Of a stretch of DNA of 64,000 nt, positions 1-12,791 are shown in pieces (position 1 is the stretch's first letter; every line of letters begins with the position of its first letter). This DNA comes from Acheta domesticus (Eukaryota > Arthropoda > Insecta > Orthoptera > Gryllidae), in assembly GCA_031308135.1 (NCBI GenBank), contig JAHLJT010009436.1, positions 118,670,678-118,734,677 on the forward strand, given 5' to 3'. A program made the position numbers and the translations under genes. The notes under the pieces were generated by a model. The model saw nothing but the letters and a program-made list of their open reading frames with translations, made no database searches and was not told the origin of the DNA.

Positions 1-225
1 GGAAATGCAAGTGGAAAACAATAATGGATATCTCATTGGAGGCAAGGTATCAAACTGGTATTACTATCAAGGTATCAAGGTATTACCTCATTGAAGGCAA
101 AGAATCAAACATATCTATCTTGTTTTTGTTTGTGTGTTTTTTTTTTCCCATAGCAAGACATCTACTTTCTTTCTTTCTTTTTAGCTTATACAAAAATACA
201 AGATTCTGATTACAATATTATTAAA

Positions 226-2450
226 CTAGCGGTGTTACAAAATGGCACAAACTTGTCTATATTAGTTTTCTATTTCCTTTGGTCTCGGCTAGCTATTTGG
301 ACTTGCCACATACTCTTGTCAGCTGCCATCTATTGCTGGCCAAAGTACTTTTCTTTGACATTTTCTTAATTTTTCAGTTTCCTAATAGTATACTGAAAAT
401 ATTATTTTAAGAATACTTAAGAACAGTAAAACTTCATCCTTCATCATGCGCTATACTGCGACTTTTGTAGGAAGAGCTCTCAAGATAACTCAAATCCCAT
501 CTTCGCGATGGAATATGTCACGGCATTTCGTATCATTCACAGTCGTTCCGCTAGAATTCGCACGATCGCGACCGTATGAAGCAGTGCTTGCGATCATGCG
601 ACTTCTACCGGCAAGACCGAGAAAAGACGCGAAATGCCGTGACATATTCCATCGCGAAGATGGGATTTGAGTTATCTTCAGAGCTCTTCCTACAAAAATC
701 GCAGTATAAATGGTAACTTTCTTTGATAAATTTGGAACTATTTTTAAGAAAATGGTGTTTAAGCGCTATAGTAAATTCAACATTTGAAGCTCTTTTTCAC
801 AGAAAATTTTTGTTTTCAAAAAACCTCATTAGAAGTCATTTGAAGCACTTTAACAAACAAATACAATAGTGTTTACAAATTGCTAGAAATGTGCATATTA
901 ATGGTGTGATAGATCTTTCTAAAAAATTACAATTGTTTAATTAAAAAAAAACAATTTGAAACAACAGTCCAGCTTCAAATGATTTCAAATGACGAATAAT
1001 GAAGTTTGTGTTTCAAATTACTGCTAATGAACTTTTTCGAAAACACAAAAAAATTCTGTGAAAAAGAGTTTCAAATTTCGAATGCACAATAGTGCTTAAA
1101 CGCCATTTTCTTAAAAACGGTTCCAAATTTTTCAAAGAAAATTGTCATTTGAGACGATTTTCTTTAATATTCTTAAATAGTATTTCCGTTGTACCATTAG
1201 GAAACCATGTATTAGTATACCATGCTGTTTTAAATGTCCGCTCACACGTTTTCTCCGGGCAATTCGCAACTACTGTAACATCCAAATCTAGCACAGATTT
1301 TTACTTTGTCGCTACCGCGCAGTAGAGAACAAGTTATGAAATGATGCGCGAAAAAACTGCATTTTTTGGGAGAAAACCCTTATTACAGGGCCCTGGAAAC
1401 GAAAAAGTGGATAAATCCAGTTTCTAAATTAAGAAACAAAATCCTCTAACACGTCGTGTAGCCAGAGTTCATGTTTTGTGGGTCCTTATACCGAAAAATC
1501 AATTGATACCAAAACCTCTGTCCGTCCGTGCAACAACGCTAGCGGCTAGACCGTACAAATGATTTTCTCCAAAATTGAAATTATTTAATTGATCTGACTG
1601 GTGTCACGGCCCCTTGAATTTGAAATCGATATTTTAATTCTGGGGGGACATGAAGCCCCTGGGATATTTTCAAATTTTCTAAAAATGGCTCCATCGTTTT
1701 TAATTACATTTTGTTGTTAGATAGTGTAAAGGACGTTTAAGAGAATGGGATAGGTCTCATTTTCGTTAAATCTATGATTTTTCGAAAATTGCAAAAATTC
1801 AATTTTTTCGGTAATACCTTCCTACTACTAAAATATTAAAGATAGAGATTTTACTCTTAATAAAACGTATTCTTCAAAGATAGATTGTGAAGTAAGGTCG
1901 TGTACAATATTTCGAAATTTGAGTGTTTTTCGCGTAATTTTGTGTGAAATCACAATTTTTAATTTTGTTTACACATTTTTCTCAAAAACGGTTCCATCGA
2001 ATTTGATGAAATGCTGTTGGATAGTCTAAAGGACGTTAAGAAAAGGGTGCAAGGTCTCAAGTTGGTTAAAAAACCGATGTTTGGAAAATTGAAAAAAAAT
2101 CAACATTTTTTCGGCGTCTTCCTACAACTACAGCTGTGAATATACATTTTTTCTTAATGAAATATGTTCATAAAAATAGATCTTCGAGTAAAGTAATGTT
2201 GAATTTTTTGAAAATGTGAGTATTTTTTTGTGTAATTTCGCGACAAACATAATAGCCCGCTCCGGAATGACTGCGCTTCGTTTACGTCTTCCTACAACTA
2301 CAATTGTGAAAAAACATTTTTTTTCTTAATGAATGGGTTAATCAAAATTAGATCTTCAAATAAAGTCATGTTAAATTTTCTGAAAATATGAGTAATTTCC
2401 GTGTAATTTGGCGACAAAAAGAATCTGCCGTTCCGAATTTCCTGCGCTTC
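226..2450 (-). repeat. AT-rich interspersed repeat R1, copy 1 (inverted)
   Basis: No protein is recognisable here. The stretch matches, in reverse orientation, segments at 34500-34815, 49356-51700 and 59140-60310. Shared marks are a segment reading ACTTGCCACATACTCTTG with AGCTGCCATCTAT, a CTAGCGGTGTTACA start, a 'cacgtngtgtagccagag...tttgtgggtcc' segment followed by a run of GTCCGTCCGT, and repeated 'TTTTCTCAAAAACGGCTCC' and 'GCGCTTAAACGCCATTTTC' phrases. It is a non-coding dispersed repeat of unknown class. Boundaries are approximate, and the copy contains its own internal half-repeats. Confidence 0.6.
452..708. mobile_element. Fold-back (MITE-like) element with 79-bp inverted arms
   Basis: The arms 452-530 and 630-708 are near-perfect reverse complements: they begin TATACTGCGACTTTTGTAGG and end with its complement. 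They are separated by a 99-bp spacer. It is a short non-coding DNA transposon, possibly with TA at its ends as in Tc1/mariner MITEs. It lies inside R1 copy 1. The short reading frame running through it is simply the hairpin and is not a gene. Confidence 0.75.
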
Positions 2451-3735
2451 GTGAACATAATTCCAGACACTTGGATGATTCGTAAGTTAGAATTCGTATA
2501 TTATTTAATACTAGTTGAATGTGGCGTCACAGCGCTGTAAACTTTTAAAAGTATATTCATGTGTTGAAAATTTCTTTCGTACTTCATTTCTTTCATGCAT
2601 AGCTTTGTTCACATACATGTTCTTAGAGTATCTGACATTGGACTTACCAATGAATCATAGTGTCTATTAATGTTATATTCCAGTTCAAAAATTCCCAACA
2701 CTCAATGGCCTTGTATATTAACACCAAACGGGAAATGAACTGGTTATATTGTAATTTCAAAATTATAATCGCTATAAAAAATACTTAAAGATATATGAAT
2801 GAGGCCACAGCACAGCTATATTTTTTACGTTTTGTTTTCCAATATGAACACAAACGATCACCTGTAAGCTGCTGTTCTGCATTATTCTCTAAAGGTAATA
2901 TAATATCATTCTCCATTAGTTTGGAAAATTTTGAAGCAAAATCTACAACAACATTTGATTCCTCTGAGTTGCTTAACACTTCCATATTTTTGTCTCATAT
3001 TTTAAGATTTTAAAACTCCACAAACTCTGTCTGATTTTTGTTCTGAAGGTAAATATATATAAGCATTAAAATGTTATTTTGTATGTTTAGGTGTATAAGT
3101 TGTAAGTCACATTAAATTGAAAATCAATTTTTGCACTCTTAAGAAATGTATTTTTTAGTATTTACAGTTCTTGTTTCCTTTGTATTCACTTCACGTTCTT
3201 CAAATTTAATGTTCCAAGGCAATTTGCAAATTCTTTATACAAAATACACACGAAATACTTCACATTTTACTACAACTAAAATACTTCAGAATTTACAACA
3301 CATTCTGTCGGGTGATATTCATTTAGTTTTTTCTCGTTTGCCAAAAGTCAGTGTTATGATTGATCGATAGATATAGTTTATTTAGCATTCTCAGCTATTT
3401 TTACATAAAATACATATTTATATACATTGCTTACATCTGTAAGTATACTGTATTAAGTATTTGCAAAATGAGTTTTCTACTTTTATGTTTTATAATATTT
3501 CTTTTAAATTGTTTAATTTGTTCACAATTTTTTATTTCTAATGGTAATTTATTATATAATTCAATTCCTTTGTCAAATAGTCTATTATTTGCCTGTTCAG
3601 TTTCACTAAAATTAATTACTAAATGTTGCGCTTGTCTTGTTTCCCTTGTTGTTTTATCTTACACTCTTTGGATTTTGCTTACTAAATCTCCTGTTATATG
3701 GTTTTTAATAAATTTAAAAATAAAAATTAGTGTCT
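2451..3735. other. AT-rich intergenic DNA, no gene seen
   Basis: This stretch is strongly AT-rich, with only short unrelated reading frames on either strand and no recognisable domain. It separates R1 copy 1 from the 3' end of the LINE remnant. Confidence 0.5.
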
Positions 3736-6700
3736 TGTACTGAATTCTCTCTTTTATTGACATAAATTTCAGAGGGTCTAGTATGTCTACCACTGGAGTT
3801 TATCTATTGCATTGAATTATTACCCTCATGGCTCTATTTTGTTGTAGGATCTGAAGTTTTTTAATTTTTTGGGGGGCTCCAACTAGTATTGTTGCACAGT
3901 AATCCAAATGTGGTGCAATTATGGATTTATATATCAAACATCTTGTATAGCCATTTATATATAGCCCGATTCTGTTTAACATATTGATCCTTTTCCCAGT
4001 TTTCTTTACTATATATTCTATATAATCTTTAAATTTAATTTACTGTCTATAATTACTCCCAAATATTTCATTTTGTATACCTGTTGTATTTTCTTTAAAT
4101 CAGTTGTGAATAATTTTGTTTCTCTTTCTTCTGTTTCTTCCATTATGTAAAATCATAAATTTAGTCTTTTGTACATTCATTATTATTTATTTACCCTTAA
4201 CCATTCTTGTACTGCAATAAATACACTCTGCAGTTTAAATTCAACTTCCCTTCTGTTTCTCCAATTACATACAATAACGTGTCATCAGCAAATAACTGAA
4301 TTTTACAATCATTCTCAAATAATTTTATCGTATACTTGATTAAGTCATTTATGTATTAAATCATTTATAAACAATATTGGTCACAGAACTGACCCTTGCA
4401 GAACACCTAAATCTATGCTAATATTCTCTGATATAATATTATTATATTTTACTTTTGCTTTCTTTTTATAAGGTACGAAATAAACCACTTTTGAATGTCA
4501 CCTTTGATACCGTATTTGTACATTTTCTCAATCAGCATCGTCCTATCAATAGTTCTGAATGCCCTCTTGAGATCCAAGAAGATAACTCCTGGTTTCTTTC
4601 CTGTATCAATATTAATTTTCCATTTGTCTAAGACTGCTTGTATTGCAGTTTCACAGGATTGTTTTCTCTGAATCTTGATTGTTCATCTCTTATAATTTTG
4701 TTTCTTTCAATATATTCGTTTAACTGCTTCTTACTATTTCTTCTAAAATTTTTCATACGTGGGTAGTTTTTTTTTGGCCTAAATTCAGCTGCTCTCTTTG
4801 TGTTTGTCACTTTTGGAATTGTATTACAGGTAGAAGTTTTCCATGATTCCAGAAAGATCCCTTTTTCTAATGAATTATTTATTATTTTCAAAAATACATC
4901 TTCTAATATTTCATCATTTTCTTTTAGATTTCTGTCATAATACCCTCATCGGTTCCTTTTTGTTTGTTAGTCCAAAGATAATTTTACACAATTCTTCCTT
5001 TCTGATCAATTTAAGTTCATTAAATTCACCGTCACACCATTTTTCATTTTGCTTGTAAATATTCTGGTTCCCTGCATCAGCATTTTGTACTAATGTACTA
5101 ATACTTACAAAATAGTTATTGAATTTGTTAGCTGAATTTTTCTTTACTAATTTCACCAAATACAATATCTTTAGTAATTATATCACAGTTTTTACCTCCA
5201 GTTAATTTCTTAATTACCTTCCATAATTCTTTACTATTATTTTTGGATTCTTCAATAGTATTATTATAATATTCTACTTTCTTTTTCTTAATTAATTTAA
5301 CTACATTATTTTTTATCGTCTTGTACTCTTCCCACTGTTCTGTCTGGTTCTCTTGTTATTTTAGCTGTTTTGTATACTTCATCTCTCTTTTTGCACAGCA
5401 TTTTTATTTCTTTGCAATACCATTTTCTTTCATTCCATTCTGTATGCACCTTCAATGTTTTAAATGGTGCCACCTCATCTAAGGCTTTTACGACTGCTTT
5501 TACAAATTCCTAGCTGAACTCATCTTTATTGTCATGTTTTAATTGACTAATATTACATTTTCATATTTTTCTAAATTGATCATCTTTAAAATTTCTATAG
5601 TCCTCTTTATGTATTTTAATCCTTTCTCTTCGATTTGTATCTTTATCTTTTAAATTTGACTTCACTATTACCCACGTACAGTCAGTAACTTTTCATGTGT
5701 CTTGTACTTCCACATTTATGTTTACATTTGAGAATACTAGATCAATGATTGTCTGACTATTACTATCCACTCTGTTAGCTCTTTTACCAATTGGTTTAGT
5801 CCCAATGCTGTAAATCTATTTACTAAATTCTTCTTGACGTAACTTTCTCTCAGTACATTTATATTAAAATCCCCCATTATTATGCAATTATTAATTGTCA
5901 ATATTTCTTCCACTTTGTAATTTAGTCAATAAATTCGCTATCAGATGCATTTGGAGAGTGATAGACAGCTACTATTGATCCTCTGTATTCTTTACACAAA
6001 TATCAAACTTAACCATTCAAACAGTTACTTTCTATATAGTCAACTTTAAACGTTCTCTATTTTAAATATCTGTTCTCACAAATACTATTACTCTCCCCGT
6101 TTTTTCGATTCTGTGAATTACATCTGATACATCTATAGCCTTGTATTCCAATTTCCTCATCCTCTATATCTTAAGTTACTCGTGTCTCAGTAAATGCCAT
6201 TAAAGAATAGGTTTATTTCGGAATTCATTTATTTATTTACTGATTTGATCGAAATTTGCCAAAAGACTTTGGACTTTGTACATTTAGTGTTATGAATGCA
6301 TTTTGTATATTCAATGATTGCTACTCAGAAGGTATAATCAATTCTTTTCCTCTTTTCATTTATTATTCTCAAGTAAGTTGGACAATCATTGTCTGTTGCT
6401 TCATGATCACTCGAAATGTCCGTTATTTTAGTCTTCTAAGCTTGTCTTCACAATTCAGGACATTTTTTATTTAATCCTCTACTGTCATGATTACCAGCAC
6501 ATACTTTGCATACCATTTCTTTCTTACAATCTTCACTAAAATGGTTAAAAACCCCAACACTTGAAACATCTGATAAACACTTACAAATTCGTATACGCCG
6601 ACACCTCTCCCATCCTAAGTTACTTTGCCCTTATTCCATTAACATTTGAATAATCCCTGCATCTGTCTCTAGAATAATATTACCTGTTTCATCTTTTCTA

Positions 6701-6990
6701 TTGCCTTTATTAGTATTATATCTTTTTATCACTTTCATGCCGTTACCTTCACTAGTTTCTATTACATTTTGCATCTTCAGTACCTTAATCAATTGTTTGT
6801 CTTCTTTCATACTCCTAATAATTTAAGTTTAGGTTTAATATTCTTTGGAATGAAGACATCTACTTCTTTCTTTAAGTGTTCCTCTATTTTCTTTTTCAAT
6901 TGGCTCTCTGCCTTTCTCATTATTACATTCTACAATCACTACTCCCTTATTTCCTTTCTTTATGGTTAGATACCCATACAGGAAGTTTAT
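3736..6990 (-). mobile_element. Degenerate non-LTR retrotransposon (LINE) with gag-like ORF1 and RT
   Basis: Read on the minus strand, the remnant runs from the gag-like ORF1 near 6990 to the end of ORF2 near 3800. ORF1 shows a CCHC zinc-knuckle segment around 6480-6570: 'RCFKCWGF' in one frame, then 'NHFSEDC' after a frame change. ORF2 pieces show typical RT blocks, including 'GVLQGSVL' near 4390, 'QLFADDTLLYV' (the FADD catalytic motif) near 4290, and a C-terminal 'SIIAPHLDYCATIL' near 3900. Endonuclease-linker sequence can be followed around 5000-6000. Multiple stops and frame changes make it dead. The family looks Jockey/CR1-like. The left-hand end is cut by the assembly gap or by truncation. 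Confidence 0.8.
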
Positions 6991-7050
6991 TAATATTAAC
7001 ATTCTCCCTGAGAGTTTGTTCAGTTTTCTACTATATCTTGTGGTATTTTT

Positions 7051-7078
7051 CAGTGGCGTAGCGTGTCTCCTGCAATAT
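7051..7078. mobile_element. hAT-like terminus CAGTGGCGTAGC cut by the gap
   Basis: CAGTGGCGTAGCG begins at 7051. The same CAGTGGCGTAGC start occurs at 44491, where it opens a hAT-like element. The rest is lost in the N run, so only the terminus can be called. Confidence 0.35.
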
Positions 7079-8078
7079 NNNNNNNNNNNNNNNNNNNNNN
7101 NNNNNNNNNNNNNNNNNNNNNNNNNNNNNNNNNNNNNNNNNNNNNNNNNNNNNNNNNNNNNNNNNNNNNNNNNNNNNNNNNNNNNNNNNNNNNNNNNNNN
7201 NNNNNNNNNNNNNNNNNNNNNNNNNNNNNNNNNNNNNNNNNNNNNNNNNNNNNNNNNNNNNNNNNNNNNNNNNNNNNNNNNNNNNNNNNNNNNNNNNNNN
7301 NNNNNNNNNNNNNNNNNNNNNNNNNNNNNNNNNNNNNNNNNNNNNNNNNNNNNNNNNNNNNNNNNNNNNNNNNNNNNNNNNNNNNNNNNNNNNNNNNNNN
7401 NNNNNNNNNNNNNNNNNNNNNNNNNNNNNNNNNNNNNNNNNNNNNNNNNNNNNNNNNNNNNNNNNNNNNNNNNNNNNNNNNNNNNNNNNNNNNNNNNNNN
7501 NNNNNNNNNNNNNNNNNNNNNNNNNNNNNNNNNNNNNNNNNNNNNNNNNNNNNNNNNNNNNNNNNNNNNNNNNNNNNNNNNNNNNNNNNNNNNNNNNNNN
7601 NNNNNNNNNNNNNNNNNNNNNNNNNNNNNNNNNNNNNNNNNNNNNNNNNNNNNNNNNNNNNNNNNNNNNNNNNNNNNNNNNNNNNNNNNNNNNNNNNNNN
7701 NNNNNNNNNNNNNNNNNNNNNNNNNNNNNNNNNNNNNNNNNNNNNNNNNNNNNNNNNNNNNNNNNNNNNNNNNNNNNNNNNNNNNNNNNNNNNNNNNNNN
7801 NNNNNNNNNNNNNNNNNNNNNNNNNNNNNNNNNNNNNNNNNNNNNNNNNNNNNNNNNNNNNNNNNNNNNNNNNNNNNNNNNNNNNNNNNNNNNNNNNNNN
7901 NNNNNNNNNNNNNNNNNNNNNNNNNNNNNNNNNNNNNNNNNNNNNNNNNNNNNNNNNNNNNNNNNNNNNNNNNNNNNNNNNNNNNNNNNNNNNNNNNNNN
8001 NNNNNNNNNNNNNNNNNNNNNNNNNNNNNNNNNNNNNNNNNNNNNNNNNNNNNNNNNNNNNNNNNNNNNNNNNNNNNN
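7079..8078. other. Assembly gap, exactly 1000 N
   Basis: The run is exactly 1000 N, which is typical of a placeholder of unknown true length. It hides the left terminal inverted repeat of the viral element and the C-terminal part of the gene at 8079-8306. The junction between the LINE/hAT flank and the element is therefore not established. Confidence 0.99.
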
Positions 8079-8306
8079 GGCTAGTACTTCCGCATGCATG
8101 AAGACGACAGTGTCGTGAATAGACTTTTCCCTCCCCATCCAGTCTTTCGCACTCTGCTCGTCGTGAAGACACCTCGCGCTGACGGCAATGCCAATTGCTT
8201 TGTCGTAAATACCTTTCCACATCTTCACGCTTTTTTCAGCTTCTTCTCCTTCCTCGGAGGCGGCGGTGGCGACGTCTACGGCGACGTTCTCGAGGTTTTT
8301 CCACAT
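8079..8306 (-). CDS. Partial hypothetical protein at the left edge of the viral element
   Basis: I do not recognise this protein. The minus-strand frame is open from above 8378 into the gap, so its C-terminus is missing. The first in-frame ATG is at 8306 (MWKNLENVAVDVATAAS...). An upstream GTG at 8378 would add 24 residues, and no upstream ATG exists in that frame. The visible part is helical and charged, with two related 'KMWK' segments (KMWKNLE and KMWKGIY). It lies downstream of, and in the same orientation as, the polymerase gene, with a 255-bp AT-rich spacer between them. Confidence 0.5.
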
Positions 8307-8378
8307 CTTGGCCGATGCGCTTTCCCATCCGCTGTCGTCGTCGTTGATCGCTGTTTTCACAGAGGAGTGTCGTGTCAC

Positions 8379-8633
8379 GTCTTGCCATGTCGACGGTCGT
8401 GGACGGAATAAAAGATGACGCCAACATCATGACATTGCAAATGCTCCCCCCTACCACTACTCATATTTCCCCCCACCTTTTTTTTTTCCTCTGACTTTAG
8501 AGCGCAAATGAAGGAAAGCAGTCATTTAAATATAATCATAAAAAATGAAACAGAAGTGAATATAAAATAAATAAAACAAATGAACAAATATAAAAATAAA
8601 TAAAACGGAAATGAATAAATAGATAGAGAAAGC
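8379..8633. other. AT-rich spacer downstream of polymerase
   Basis: The spacer holds several AATAAA strings on the plus strand (8562-8622) and a CT-rich run near 8470. No gene is seen. It probably carries the 3' end of the polymerase transcript and the promoter of the gap-edge gene. Confidence 0.4.
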
Positions 8634-11600
8634 CTACTCTACAACCCCGTCTGCAGGGACGAACGTGTACGCTGAAGGAGCGGACGGACGCGTACACATG
8701 ATGCGGAAATGACCCCAGGGCAAACTTGAAAATTTATCGAGCCAGTAGCGTTTGTCGTCTGCCACACTCAACGAACTGCTTGTTTTGGACAAAGGAATAA
8801 TTAAGATGATTTTTGGAGCGTATGCAACATTGTTTATCGATTCTAATGCGATTATGAAATAAACACTCCAGGTAATTTTCGAATTTGTATTTTTTGACAA
8901 TCGAACGTTGCACTCCTTTTGCTCGGGAAACAGTCGCTTGAGAGCGGGTGAGAAAGGAGTACATTTTTGGCCGCAAACCTACAAATTGAACCATGGGATC
9001 ATTTCCGCATTCGTCCTTAAACAGTCCCAGTACTTTTTTATTGCGTGGTGTGATGTGAAACGCATTATCGGGAGGAAAGCAGGACGTGTCGAACCATTCT
9101 GAACACCGATTCATCTCAGCGTACACGTTCGTAGAGGTAGAGAAAACGAATGAATCGGTGTCCATGTACAGAAGGTGAAGCTCGCGAAGATGCTCTTTGC
9201 AATAATTATAAAAGAAATCGTACATTCTAAATTTTGAAATTTCCAAAATACAAAAGCCTAAATAAATGGGCTTAAAGAGCTTCACTTCTGTTTTGCGCAA
9301 CTCGATGGTCATGAGATCTCCCTTGACATGGTGACTTCGCACGAATGCGGGGTCTGCGATGAGACGCCGCGCCCCACACCTCCCCCACCATCTGTTCACG
9401 AGATAGATGCGTCGATGATTGCGCACGTCCTCCATCGACTTTCCGTAAATGGAATTGTTCATAAGTTTAAAAAATTTATCTTCAAAATCGGAGGACGCGC
9501 GCTGGCGCCGTGAATTGTTGAGGTCCATGTAGGTGGCAAGCCAAGGACTTTGATCGAAAGAGAGAATGCGATGAATGTGGGAGAGTTGCACGCCCAACTC
9601 CATGGCCTGAATTAAATTTTGAATGTGAATGACGTAGCGACGCTTGGGCAACAGCGTCGCCAATAACTTGACTTGCCGGCTTTTCGTGTCGGGGGGCACC
9701 CGCGTCTCAGGACAAGGAGGCAAGTCGCTCAATCGATCGTGAATCTCGTCTGGATAGTCGAGGTCGACTTCGAGAACGTATCCACGATCGCTCTGGGCGG
9801 CCGCCTGCTTCAGGTCGAACGTACGAATGTCGGACTCCGTCATCCATTTAAACCGTCCTGTGGGCAGTGGATGACGCATACTAAAACCGTACAAATTATT
9901 CGCATCCACGTAGGAGAGATAAGATTCCTTCTCAGACGGATTGAAGGAATCTCCCACGTGTGCGTGATTGGCCTCCCCATGGCGTCCGACCACCTGTACG
10001 AGTCCTCCCCTGATACCTTTTTCGAAAAAGAGAACCATGTCAACGTCTGTGAGAAGCTCCAGCGTGACGCCGGTTGTTTTTAGCATGGCGTCCCACGAGA
10101 GCCCGGGAGCGGTGTAATAAAACGCGGGATCGAGACCGTACACCTCCAAACACAAATTTCTAAAAGTTTCAAAAACGTCGGTGAGCAACAACACATCGAT
10201 TTTCAAATACAAATCGGCGTACTCACCTAAATTTTGAATGGAGAAAGCGTCCCACACGGCCAGCGCGTGAGCGTACTCCGCGTCCGAGATCGCCGTGTTT
10301 GTGAGCTGACTAAAAAAGGCCTCGCGTGGGGGCAAAGACGTTTCTTCCAACTTCGACATGCAATTCACATAGTCGTAGGGGAAGACGCCCTTCCTGCGTG
10401 CCAGGGCAAAGAGCGCATCGTCGGGAAACGCCGCCCGAGTGAATTTCAAATTTTGAATCGAAAGGGATTGACTCAAACTGTCGAGTCCTGCACCTAAAAA
10501 TTTAAAAGAATCTAAAAAGCGCAATTCCACACGTCCGATTCTCTGGGAAATGGACACGAATCTCTCGTGATTATGTGGAATGGCGCTCAGCTCCTCGTAG
10601 CCACTATCTGCCCAGGCTCGCAAGAGAAAATGCCAGTCGTACCCGCTTCCGTTATGCATCAAGACGGGAATGTGTTTTGGAGCCCGGAAGAGGACGTTGC
10701 AAATTTGATGAGCTGCTCCACGGAAACGACCGGTGAAATGGTCGTGGTCTCGAACACGAATGTCATTTGGACGAAAAGGGCGCTTACATATGTGACATTC
10801 GATGGAATTTTGAAAAGCAATTTCGTCTTCCTCACGCATGAGGAGAGAAACCGGATGATCCAAAAGGAATTGATATTCTTTTGCCAAGGTCACTAAATGT
10901 TCGACCAATTGATTGCCAACGTCGCGCCCGCGATACACTGTTCTTTGGGAGCGCGCTTCATCAAAATCGCACACCACTTGAATACATACTGAAAAGGGCT
11001 CGTGAATTTGATAGGCCTGAAGATAGGATTCGTTCGGCGATGGCTCACATGAGGAGACGGGAACGGTGAGCGCTTCAAAATCAACATACACCGCAATCGG
11101 GCATCTCTGTTGTTTTTCGACATTTTTGAAGTGCATGAATCGTTCGTCTGAAGAAGAAGTCGGCAACGTCAAACGTGTCGGTGACACGGCACTGCAATCT
11201 ATCATGTGAGCATCCAGCTTCTGCTGTGAACGAAATACGTTCAAACACCGTTCGCAAGCGAAAATCCTATGTTCGTGTGCGTTGTGTTGGCCACTCACCA
11301 ACCTACTCAAATTTTTGATCCAAACATAGTGACTCACGCCTTTTGATGCATATAACAGCATATTGAAATGGTTCTCTTTCTTTGTTTCAGCAAAGTGCAC
11401 AGGACCTACAACGTCCCACGTTTTCTTTTCATTGCACCAAACGAGATTGAAAACGTGAAAAGAATAGTTGGAATTTTGTTTCTCGAAACGCTTAATATCG
11501 TGAACAGACATGGGCCAGGAGATGTCTCGCAAATCGAGTTGAGATTCTAATGCATCAAAAGTAGACTGATACGTGGTGGTACGTTCTAGTCTTCCTCTTA

Positions 11601-12468
11601 TTACACGGCTAGCATTCCCGCGACCGAGACGTTTGTGAAAGACTCCACAAGCGAGGGCCCACAGGAAGCATTTCTCATCTCGATTATGCACGTTAATAAC
11701 AGCGTGGCGACGAGCAATGCTATCGGGGAGTGGAAGATATGAAGATCCACTGTGAGCGATTGGCTCAAAAAGATGAATGTGAATGTGAAGACCGATAATT
11801 TCGTATAGTGCTTTTCCACTATCTCGTTCCTGAAACTCATCGAATTTGGAATTGATTGGATCCACAATACGTTGAGAAAAAAATTCCATGATATTATCAC
11901 TTTGAGTCACCACAGCTGCGCGAGCGTTCAGAAAGATAGGTTGTACCTCTCCGATAATTTCGTGCGTGACGGGATGATCTCGCTCAATCATGAAATGACA
12001 TTCGAGTTGTGCAAATATTTTGAAACTAGGACTCGATGGAGAGAACAGTTCAAACAACTTGCGTTGGAACGGAACTTGACAACGATTGAGAAACGTGAGG
12101 GGATCGAAGTCATGTAAAGAATTAGCAATGATACCACGCTGCACCCGACTGTTTAAAGACTGCACGACGTCCGTCCATTGGAGAGCATTTGCATTGTCTG
12201 AACCGTGTTGATGTGACGGTTGATGCTGACGTCGATCTATGAAAACAATCAAAAAAAATGTGTGGAAAAATGAATGTCTATTCAGGGAGAACACGTCACT
12301 ATGAAAGCCTTGTATTTTTTCAATGTGAAATTTACCGTGATCACGGTCTTGAATCATAGGTGATGAAGATGACGCCGGCGGTGACGGCTGTGGCGACGAT
12401 GATGTGGTCGGTCGAACCACAGACTCACGCTGCTCGCGTTGAAATCGATGTAACACATGTTTCTTCAT
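8634..12468 (-). CDS. polB: Protein-primed DNA polymerase B (frame change near C-terminus)
   Basis: Replicates the linear element DNA by protein priming. The main frame is 12468-8734 (1244 codons). Visible order: a C2H2-like finger 'CERC...H...C' near residue 400; exonuclease motif I 'YVDFEAL' near 460; an HNH/zinc-like insert (CHICKRPF, then DHDHFTGRFRG) at 557-580; Exo II 'MHNGSGYD'; Exo III 'YLKIDVLLLTD'; polymerase motif A 'YVDANNLYG' near 850; motif B 'NNSIYGKS' near 1003; motif C 'YMDTDS' near 1100. The conserved C-terminal 'DDKRYWLD...WGH' segment is present but in another frame (8634-8780). A one-base shift near 8755-8790 thus truncates the main frame. The N-terminal 75 residues include a possible in-frame 99-nt intron. 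The start ATG directly follows a splice-acceptor-like CATCAG. Confidence 0.95.
12237..12335 (-). other. Possible 99-nt in-frame intron in polB
   Basis: On the minus strand the segment begins GTAAAT and ends TTTTTTTTGATTGTTTTCATAG, a good polypyrimidine-AG. Its length is divisible by three, so the frame stays open with or without splicing. The peptide it encodes is phenylalanine-rich (SFFHTFFLIVF), unlike the hydrophilic flanks. Confidence 0.45.
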
Positions 12469-12561
12469 CTGATGAAAAATAGATAAATGAATTTAAAACA
12501 AATTTGAAAAATAGACAATAAGGAACATGTACTAAAAAATATTAGAATTTTTTTTAATTAC
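12469..12561 (-). other. Possible 5'-UTR intron before polB
   Basis: A minus-strand donor GTAATT at 12561 and an acceptor ending TTTTTCATCAG at 12469, directly before the polymerase ATG, bracket 93 AT-rich nucleotides. This fits a leader intron. It is inferred from splice-site shape only. Confidence 0.35.
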
Positions 12562-12791
12562 CGTTTGAATAGTTTCAATCGATGCACATGTACGGTTGAC
12601 GTCACAGTTGTTCACTGCAGCGTGTCTCAACGAAGAATGATGTTTTTGATACTAGATTGCGTTGAAGTCGTTGAGTGGTAAGGAGTGGAGTGGTGGTGGT
12701 GGTGGGGTGTTGGGCACACGTGCGTTTTAATGAGGGAAATACGGAAGTCGTTATGGAAAGGAAAAACCCACATTCACCACAGTGTCGGAAC

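Noticed and set aside
6835..8378. Long frames across the N run
   Set aside because: They are open only because N codons hold no stops.
10234..11123. Frames opposite or beside polB
   Set aside because: They overlap conserved polymerase motifs in other frames and show no domain.
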